Below, piece by piece: positions 9,347-15,550 of a stretch of 15,550 nucleotides of DNA. The notes under the pieces were generated by a model that was not told where the DNA came from, ran no database searches, and saw only the letters and a list, made by a program, of their open reading frames with translations. This stretch comes from Cylindrobasidium torrendii FP15055 ss-10 (lineage: Eukaryota; Basidiomycota; Agaricomycetes; Agaricales; Physalacriaceae). Position numbers and translations under genes: made by a program. The DNA lies in NCBI GenBank assembly GCA_000934385.1, contig KN880849.1:1-15550 (forward strand), given 5' to 3'. Position 1 is the first letter of the stretch. Every line of letters begins with the position of its first letter.

Positions 9347-11219
9347 TTAGCCAACCATACCGACGTCGACGCCAACAGAATTGGGCGTATACATCATCGA
9401 GGCATACTGCGGTTGCTGAGGGGGTTGGTACGCCTCCAGAGGCGGAGGCGCATAATGCGGTGGCGGCGGTGGCGGTGGCTGCTGCTGGAACGGTGGTCGT
9501 TGGTGGTCGGCATACCGTTGTTGATACGAAACTTGGGTCGAATACTGCACTGGCGGAGGCGCATACGCTGGCCGCGCAGGTCCAGTCGCAGTCGTAGGTG
9601 TCGCTGGTGCCGAGTCCACACGGCTCAGACTCGTCGCACGACTCGTCGGCGAACTCTTGTTCGATGCCCGTTTGCGGCCCTCCCTCTCCGCACGAGCAGC
9701 ACTGCTCTCCCTGCCATGCCCGCTGTTGTTCAGGCACTCGTGCACACCGCTAGCCAGCATGGCCAGACCGATTGCACCGTGTTCGCCCGAGTGTTGATAG
9801 TGATACCGCAGGCCGTTCATGTTCTTGTACCGGCGAGTGCAGTCGCCGACACCACACGCAAATGGTCGAAGTCGTCGTTCGGCTTCCCGTTCGACCTCAC
9901 GCAGCTCGGCATCAGTGATCTCCCCGTACGGAGAATTATTGGGGACCCCAGAGTCGGCAGGTCCCTCTTCGATCTGGCCAGCAGCGACGGCGGCGGCGCG
10001 ATCTCTTCGCTTTCGCTCAAGCAGCGCTTGAACCTGCTCCAAATCCTTCGGCGGCGCGAAATTACAGGTGCCGTGCGTCATATGGTATTTCAAACCTGAT
10101 AGCGGATCAGTCTCTGGAGTCTGTACCCGGGCGGTATAGGCGCCTTACCATTGGCCTGTTTGTAGCTCTTATTGCAGTTGGGTCGAGGGCACTTGAAAGG
10201 CTTTGAAAGCAAGAGTGACGCAGTTGGACGTCCAAGTGAAGCCGGCGTCGGACGTAATGGATCTTGGTTGTTCGTAGCCTGCGGCGGAGGAACAGTAACC
10301 TTGAGGGCTTTAGGTGCTGCCGAGGACGGTGGAGAGGCTTTCGTCGGAGGAACAGCGGAGGCGTCGGAGGGAGGTGCCTGAGGAGACGGCAACCGGCTTG
10401 TGCTCGGCGTGCTTTCGGGCGACGCATTGGTGGAGAAGAGCAAGGCAGGCGGGACACATTCTTCGACGGCGGTGGTGGACCCACTTGAGTTGTCGTTGCT
10501 GTACTCGCCGGCGTAGCGCCCGTACGTATTAAATGGGTCGACATGAGGACTGAGAGGCGTGCCAGGATGACTACCCTGATTGTGCGAGGGGAACGACAGA
10601 TTCAAAGTCAGTCGATTTGGCGTGGGCTGGCTGCCGTTGGCGCCGTTGGGTGCTCCACGGCGCAGGAAGGTCTTAGTGTCAAATGCAGAGACAGCTGAAG
10701 TAGGTGAAGGCTGGAGAGTACATAAGCAAGAGTCAGCCATAAGGAACGACTACGCACCGGTTGGCCATTGATCGCGGGCGTCGCAAACGACGACAGCGGG
10801 GTATCGGGTGGGGTGAGCACGCCAGGCGAAGAGCGCGCGCTTGGCGTCGCTGATGGCGGCGGGTCCTCCATGTCCATCTCATCCGGGTCGAAAGCCGAGT
10901 CGTAAGAATGATGCTGGGCATCCGGTGCTGACTGAGATCCTGTGTGCGTCTGAGATGTGCCGACTTGGGGGTTAAACGGGATTTGGAGCTGCGCTTGGGG
11001 GCTCTGGGGGTCGATAACAACAACATGGACCTCCTCGAAGTGCTCGAGTAGCGCATGTAGGTCGTTCAGATGAAGGCCACGGATACGGGGGAAGAATGGC
11101 TGGCAATACAGCGTCGGCACCGTGCTTAATGTGTTGAGAACAGCGGAAACAGCGACGAATTCGACGCGCGGATAATGATGGGGGGAGTAAGGGTGAACCA
11201 ACAATTGATCACATTTCAA
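9347..11219 (-). CDS. SFP1: Sfp1-like C2H2 zinc-finger transcription regulator
   Basis: Three exons join on the minus strand: about 11219-10758, 10710-10149 and 10095-9347 (stop TAA), giving about 590 residues. Introns 10757-10711 (47 bp, GTGCGT, CTGACT, CAG) and 10148-10096 (53 bp, GTAAGG...CAG) are well formed; the second splits a Gly codon inside the first zinc finger. Domains: an LHALLEHFEEVH segment (residues 53-65); a long Ser/Pro/Thr-rich low-complexity region; finger 1 with Cys328, Cys333, His346 and His349/Cys352; a charged linker; finger 2 with Cys422, Cys427, His440 and His443/His447; and a Pro/Gln-rich tail. The two separated fingers with K-x-NGLKYH-type cores are the hallmark of Sfp1, a nuclear regulator of ribosomal-protein and ribosome-biogenesis genes controlled by nutrient signalling in yeast. 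The 5' end is unresolved: the upstream frame has no ATG until about residue 115, so a further 5' exon is expected or the gene is truncated. A Cys pair I recall before the LHALLEHFEE segment in relatives is not evident. Confidence 0.78.
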
Positions 11220-11800
11220 TAATTACCCCTTCGCGCGTGTTTCATTGAGAAGCTGGTGCCAAGCACGCCTGCGCGACGCCTCGTCCTTGACGCGATGCGA
11301 AATCCGGACCTCTCCATGTGAATATCACCGCACTAGCTGGACATCGTGCAACCAGTCCCACAGCCATCGGTCAGCCGTGGACGCAACGCATCTTCGTGAC
11401 ATCGCGTGCATGCGTGCACGGGGAGTGTCGATCAAGGTACGTCCGTGGGCGCGAAGACGGAGTGGTCGCGTGTGGAAGGCGAGGGACGGTCCATTGGCGC
11501 GTGGGGTGGAGGGCGCGTGGTGGAGGGCGCGTGGGATGGAGGGACCGGAGGAAGGAGATGGTCGGAGAGCGCGGGAGTGTTCGAAGGGTCCGTGGGAGGA
11601 GCGTGGGAGGCGCGCGCCTGAGGTGGGAGGACGATGGGAAGAGGTCGTCGTGGTCGCAGTGGAAAATCGAGTTGATGATCGATCAATCCACTCGCGTGGG
11701 GAACTGCATTCCTCTTCGACCTTGCGCGTTATATACCCACAAAAGTTGGATAAGAAAATCGACTCACTCGAAGCTAATAACGCTGTGAAACTCGTTTACG
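11220..11800. promoter_or_regulatory. GC-rich region upstream of the SFP1-like gene
   Basis: The segment is strongly G/A-rich on the plus strand from about 11440 to 11660, hence C/T-rich on the sense strand of the SFP1-like gene, as is common in fungal promoters. It may also hide the missing 5' exon. Long open frames here are low-complexity and lie on both strands, so none is called. Confidence 0.4.
11496..11541. repeat. Three tandem GGCGCGTGG-containing repeats
   Basis: GGCGCGTGG followed by 2-4 bases and GGAG recurs at 11496, 11512 and 11526 (16, 14 and 16 bp units). On the SFP1 sense strand each carries CCACGCGCC, which holds an ACGCG core. It lies about 280-320 bp upstream of the first exon I can define. 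Confidence 0.7.
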
Positions 11801-11808
11801 ACCAGACT

Positions 11809-11895
11809 TGACTGCGGGGTGGGATTCGCACTGGGGCATCGGTGCTTGGCAGGTCAAGTTGCGGGTTCGATTCTGAGAGAGAACGTAGTTGCATC
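11809..11895 (+). repeat. tRNA/SINE-like segment 1
   Basis: GGTTCGATTC (11864-11873) is a near-perfect RNA polymerase III B box. A weak A-box-like TGACTGCGGGGTGG is at 11809-11822, at tRNA-like spacing, and an A-rich stretch follows at about 11896-11902. The arms do not fold into a proper T-stem, so this is not a functional tRNA gene. It resembles a degenerate tRNA-derived SINE. Confidence 0.4.
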
Positions 11896-11902
11896 AAAAA
11901 AG

Positions 11903-13140
11903 CAAGTAGAGAGCCATGATGGGTGGGATTGTCGGTCTGTGGCAGTCTTTCTCCGGTGTCTGTCCAATGCGATACCAAAAAAACGAGCAAAATAATTGTG
12001 AATGCAAGTCCAATTCTCTTGGCAGCCTTGGCAATGCCTATTTTCAGCCTGTTTCCACCCTGTTTGTCACGAAATATGGCCCAAATGAAGCTTCGCTACT
12101 ATAAATCGGCTACAAATGGATGTTTCGTGCCAAATTCTTCCGTTTCATTACACACATTAGGCCGCCTTATCCCATTGCTTACCCGCTGCTTACTCCCTAA
12201 GATGACTTGCACTCAAAAATTACGTACACCTTTTTCTGGACATCATCTGTAGCCACAAGATATCCTGTTCTGCCTGTCCAACCTGCATGTTCATAGCTCT
12301 TTTTGTTGTTGTTGTACACTCTTTCCGGAGATACTGTATTCTCCGATCATTCTTACAGTTCATTTCCGTCTTTCGGCATCTCGGCACAAAGGTCGTACCA
12401 CCCGGACATCATTGCGCAGCGGAATGAGGAGCACGGTGTAGAGTCAAAGTTTGAGACCATTGGTACAGGACAAAGCGGTGGATAGGCAATAGATATTCTC
12501 ATTGAACATGAAAAGAAGATATTTTTGACAAAGCATAATGAAATAGATATGGAATGCAAAGGCTGCTCAGAATGCGACTGTAGAGGTCAGATAATAGCTA
12601 CATGATAAAAGGACGGTCATGAATCAGAGGACCAGGACTTTGGCTTAATAGAGTGCTATGGACAGGTCCAGGAATGGAGTTGGGGAGTATAGACATAATG
12701 GTTACTACTAGAGGTAAGGAATTGCGAAATGGAGAGCTGTATAGAGGAATGATGTCCGAAATTGGTACTGTGAATATGGGATGGGAGTAGAATCGGTTAG
12801 CAGAGACATGAACACCATGCAAGTACCTCTGACCCAACTCCAAGATACACTATGTCTCCCAAAACTCCAGAGGTCATGCATAGCACAGCAGAGTTCAGAG
12901 TATTCTCAGAGAAGAGGCTACCGAGTTCAAGGTCCAGAGGCAAGATGGAATGGCCAGAGACGGCAGGGTGACGTGGTGGTTCTGGTCCAAGCAAAAATTA
13001 ACTCCCGATCATGCCACGTCGGCCCTTCCGGGCTGCCAGCCGGCATTGCATCATGCATAATACATACAGGTATGTCCGGTAGCGCAACAGCAGAGAATAT
13101 CCATGTGAAGCAAGTCAGATAGCTCTAAGCTCTTTGAAAA
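11903..13140. other. Gene-poor region, nothing recognised
   Basis: Frames of up to about 110 codons are present but have no domain, no coding-like codon pattern and no consistent introns. The stretch from about 12480 to 13060 is AG-rich on the plus strand and reads like an old degenerate insertion. I could not assign it. Confidence 0.4.
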
Positions 13141-13147
13141 ATTCGCA

Positions 13148-13166
13148 TTTTTTTGAGGTAAAAAAA
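13148..13166. repeat. T7-GAGGT-A7 hairpin
   Basis: Seven T, the loop GAGGT and seven A form a perfect 7-bp stem. It lies just beyond the B box of the minus-strand SINE-like segment, so on that strand the first arm encountered is a T7 run, the usual RNA polymerase III termination signal. Confidence 0.5.
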
Positions 13167-13238
13167 TGACTTTCATCCGGATCGAACACGCAACCAAAAG
13201 AATGATGCCAAACTGACAGGGCACATACCACTCCGTCA
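13160..13238 (-). repeat. tRNA/SINE-like segment 2
   Basis: On the minus strand TGACGGAGTGG (13238-13228) matches the A box with one mismatch, and GTGTTCGATCC (13189-13179) matches the B box. The inner spacing of about 38 nt is normal for tRNA promoters. A T7 run follows 12 nt after the B box. CATCC and GGATG at the two sides could pair. It shares the order TTTGAC, GTTGCG and GTTCGAT with the plus-strand segment at 11809, suggesting one SINE family inserted in both orientations. The rest does not fold as a canonical tRNA. Confidence 0.5.
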
Positions 13239-13332
13239 AAACCACTTAGGATGCCCAAAAGCTGTTGCACCATATCCCATTTACGATCAGAAAGGCCCTG
13301 ACACACACATCCTGTCCCTCTTTGTACCCCCA

Positions 13333-13610
13333 AAGCGGGACGTACGTCGGCCTCCACAGATGCTATTCTCCCCTCGCCGGGGAGGCAAATTTTTTGAGCA
13401 ACTTTGCATTCATTTTCGCGCCCAGATCGTGATTACGTAAGCAGCCGTGCGCACAAAGCCAACGACCTCAAACATACCTCTGAGCTTTCTAAACTCCCGC
13501 AAGCGGGACATACGACAGCCTCCTACAGGCGCTATTCTGCCCTCGCCGGGCAGGCAAATTTTTTGGGGGCTTTTGGGTGCATTTTCGCATCTGGATCGTG
13601 ATTACGTAAG
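13333..13610. repeat. 168-bp direct tandem duplication
   Basis: Copy 1 (13333-13441) and copy 2 (13501-13610) share AAGCGGGACRTACG, then GCTATTCT, CCCTCGCCGGG, AGGCAAATTTTTTG, CATTTTCGC and ATCGTGATTACGTAAG, at a spacing of 168-169 bp. Between the landmarks they differ at several positions. The CCTCGCCGGGGAGG piece in copy 1 is itself nearly palindromic, and the matching piece in copy 2 has changed on both sides together (CCCTCGCCGGGCAGG). The gap between copies (13442-13500) is unrelated. No coding potential. Confidence 0.85.
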
Positions 13611-14060
13611 TGTCCGAATGCGGCTTTGCCGGATTGTGGCGCCGGCTTCTGAACGGTCTTTTGTAGCTCCGGAGGGCAATAATTGTATGTCAAAGCTTTG
13701 TTCTGTACTCGCCTTAAGTATATTCACACCCAAATAGGCCTGAATTTGTGAGAATATGGTCTTTGAAAGCGGGATTCAGCTGTCCTGGTGTGCTGTATCC
13801 TCTCTCCCACTATAACAGAGCAATAGAACCACTCCATTGCCAATGTATATGCGCCATAACATGGATCTGGTATGTACTTTACTTGCTTACTACCCTAGCA
13901 CCTGAATCCTACCCATATACACCACCTTCTCCTCCTCACCCCTTCTCCTTTCTTCCATCTTTCATTTCGCATGCGGGATGTACGGATGGCGCCATCCGGA
14001 TATGTGATCCGAATTATCGTAAGTGTTTCATACTTGCCACGTCAAGGCCGGGGCCCGGAC
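13611..14060. other. Intergenic stretch without a supportable gene
   Basis: A frame from 13748 to 14230 is open, and a short piece near 13978-14022 recalls a WD40 strand, but one weak strand without neighbouring repeats is not enough. GTAAGT at 14021 could be a splice donor. Confidence 0.35.
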
Positions 14061-14066
14061 GCCTTG

Positions 14067-14465
14067 TATATAAGACTCGGGATGAACTGTGGGAGATTAT
14101 GATTCCCTTCCCTCTCTTTGCTTCGCACTTTCCCCCGTTTCTGTTGTCTTATTTATGTTTGGTAGGTTGTTTGCGATTCATTGGACGTTTTGAAGCTAAC
14201 CTCGACGCTGTAGTGCTCAATGTCTGGTAAGTCATCCAAGTTTGATTCACATTTTCACCCTCTAATGCGCATTCCTAAGACTAAATACTCTCTCCCAATG
14301 TGATTTTAACTTTTTGGCTCACTACTTCGCATTGGTAAGTCATTTCATTCTTCTCACTTGCGTGACTAACTAACCACTTTGAACAGTTCGGCCTTATGGC
14401 CTATAGTGTCGAAAACATCTCAGTGAAGTAATTCTTATGTTTTAATGTGCCTCTCTGCTTGTATA
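14067..14465 (+). other. TATA box plus intron ladder, possible fourth array-like unit
   Basis: TATATAAG at 14067-14074 is followed by a pyrimidine-rich stretch (about 14100-14158) and then intron-like segments 14162-14213, 14227-14279 and 14335-14386 (52, 53 and 52 bp). These are separated by pieces of 13 and 55 nt. Donors are GTAGGT, GTAAGT and GTAAGT; branch motifs are GCTAAC, TCTAAT and ACTAAC. The layout is that of the array units at 2.3, 4.3 and 6.4 kb, and GACGTTTTGAAGCTAAC recalls GACGTTAGTGAAGTACACTAAC of unit B. Overall sequence similarity is otherwise low. No conserved frame. Confidence 0.45.
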
Positions 14466-14938
14466 GGCTGCCGCTGCTCTCCGTTCCGTATATATTCATT
14501 CATTCATAATGACAATCCCGGAGCTCAAAACTGTGAGCCTTGTGCTCGCATTTCCCCGCTCTACCTATACATCTCATTTCGCTTGTCCAATCCCGGTATC
14601 AAGTATTCCATTCAACAGACCACTAAGCTCGCTTGTAGCATCTTTGGTTCAGTACTGACCGGACATCCCGGAACTAACTCGCCCATTTAGCTCATCGTAA
14701 ATAATCCGTACATTGCTCTAAACTAGTGATATACCCGTTCAGAGCATTACTTACATCCACAGCAGCTCGGACTCGGGCTGTTAGCTCGAGTTACAAACTT
14801 ACATCCGACTCACACACAATGCCCTACTTAGAATAGACTTGGAACCCGAACTCAAGCGTCGGAAACATGTCAAATATCACTCGTACCGTAAACGAGCGGA
14901 CTTTGGGTTCGGAAATGCATGGGGACATGATTGCCACA
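14466..14938. other. Spacer before the right inverted-repeat arm
   Basis: Possible further splice-like motifs occur near 14690. No gene, RNA or repeat that I can support is visible. Confidence 0.35.
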
Positions 14939-15019
14939 CTATGGAAAGCCGGAGTGCTACGCTTTTCAGGGGAGGCCGAAACGCGTCGGAGTTGCCGTAT
15001 TGGGACAGCCGCCGCCGGA
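14939..15019 (-). repeat. Right arm of a perfect 81-bp inverted repeat
   Basis: Exact reverse complement of 933-1013. It begins CTATGGAAAGCC on the inner side and ends CCGCCGGA on the outer side. It lies 228 bp beyond the stop codon of the minus-strand gene at the right edge. The distance between the outer ends of the two arms is 14,087 bp. Confidence 0.9.
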
Positions 15020-15247
15020 TAGAGGTCGGTAGCAGATGCTGAAGAGTTCCTTTTGAGGAGGGGAACGTGGACTTAAGCAAACCACATGGACTTAAGCATG
15101 GATCGGGGGGAGCTGGCCGACAAGCGGCGGGAACAATGACAAGAGGCGGGAGCGCGTCGTATGCCATTGTGGTAGAACAGCGCGTTGAGTGTTACTGTTG
15201 TAAAGACCCGTCCGTACATTTGGAGAAGACATGCACTAATAGGTAAA

Positions 15248-15550
15248 CTAATTGCTATTCCCTGAGCACAAAGGACATTGTGGCAGGGTATGCGTCCAAC
15301 GCTCATCTGTGTGGGTCAAACCCTGCAACGTTTGGGCCGTTCGTAAGTAGTTGAAGTTGAGATCTTTCTGGATCCAGGCTGTTTCGCAGGCTTCTATGGC
15401 GAGGACGGAATCTTCGCTAATGCATGCTTGACCTCTAACCTCATCGAAGTCGAGAGGTTCATCACTTGCGTTGCACAGACAGACGTTGAGTACGACTGTG
15501 ATGCGGTCCCGGTGTGGGGTAAGCGCAGACTCCAACCGTGCGACTAGGTC
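15248..15550 (-). CDS. Unknown protein, C-terminal part (5' partial)
   Basis: An uninterrupted minus-strand frame enters from the right edge and ends at TAG (15250-15248), giving the last 100 residues. The composition is that of a normal soluble protein (mixed charged and hydrophobic residues, no low complexity, no membrane segment). It begins DLVARLESALTPHRDRITVV and ends near a CPLC motif (PQCPLCSGNSN), which could bind metal. I do not recognise the family. The codon use looks coding, and no intron is needed within this part. The gene points toward the right inverted-repeat arm, convergent with the integrase-core gene at the other end of the window. Confidence 0.55.
   Translation of the reverse strand, partial: DLVARLESALTPHRDRITVVLNVCLCNASDEPLDFDEVRGQACISEDSVLAIEACETAWIQKDLNFNYLRTAQTLQGLTHTDERWTHTLPQCPLCSGNSN

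Noticed and set aside
9413..10099. Long plus-strand frame opposite the SFP1-like gene
   Set aside because: Arg-rich shadow of the GC-rich coding strand; the minus-strand frame has domains and proper introns.
11245..11811. Long plus-strand frame in the GC-rich region
   Set aside because: Low-complexity Gly/Arg/Glu composition from G/A-rich repeats, with several competing frames and no domain.
13160..13238. Functional tRNA gene on the minus strand
   Set aside because: A and B boxes are present, but the T-arm does not pair and no anticodon arm could be drawn.
13978..14022. WD40-like strand
   Set aside because: Only one weak strand is seen, without flanking repeats. A TATA-like promoter layout overlaps the continuation of the frame.
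933..15019. Reading the 81-bp arms as proven transposon termini
   Set aside because: No target-site duplication and no transposase lies between them. The integrase-core gene is outside the repeats, so only a hypothesis is offered.
1..15550. CRISPR arrays, bacterial operons or phage genes
   Set aside because: No regularly spaced identical repeats with unique spacers and no ribosome-binding-site-led gene strings. Spliceosomal introns show a eukaryotic source.

Overview
The window reads as genomic DNA of a basidiomycete fungus, most likely an Agaricomycete. Two observations support this. Every recognisable gene has very short spliceosomal introns (about 44-55 bp) with GTRNGT donors, CTAAC/CTRAY branch sites and YAG acceptors. 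The recognisable genes also match mushroom protein types: an integrase-core protein of a family expanded in Agaricomycetes, and an Sfp1-like split zinc-finger regulator. It does not look bacterial or viral.

Layout. (1) 1-853 is the 3' end of a plus-strand integrase-core gene, with two clear introns and an acidic tail. (2) 933-1013 is one arm of a perfect 81-bp inverted repeat; the other arm is at 14939-15019. The two arms bracket about 14.1 kb. (3) About 1.2-7.65 kb holds a tandem array of diverged units of about 1.85-2.1 kb. Each unit carries a conserved block ending in a TATA-like box, then a pyrimidine-rich stretch, then a ladder of short intron-like segments separated by micro-exon-sized pieces, and finally one or more further exon/intron modules. 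No reading frame is conserved between units, so I read the array as spliced non-coding transcription units or decayed gene copies. (4) 7841-8101 is a strongly GC3-periodic reading frame broken by one internal TAG. (5) 9347-about 11.2 kb is a minus-strand SFP1-like C2H2 regulator with two introns visible and an unresolved 5' end. A (GGATG)9 microsatellite lies downstream of it, and a GC-rich region with a three-fold ACGCG-containing repeat lies upstream. (6) 11.8-14.8 kb is gene-poor. It contains two tRNA/SINE-like A-box/B-box segments, a 168-bp direct duplication, and a possible fourth TATA-plus-intron-ladder copy. (7) 15248-15550 is the 3' end of a minus-strand protein gene of unknown function that runs off the right edge.

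The left and right partial genes both point inward and both stop within about 230 bp of the 81-bp repeats. The interval between the repeats therefore looks like a block sitting between two convergent genes. Whether the block is a mobile element, an inversion or duplication product, or two chance copies of a dispersed repeat cannot be settled from one window. Everything here comes from reading the sequence; no database search was run.
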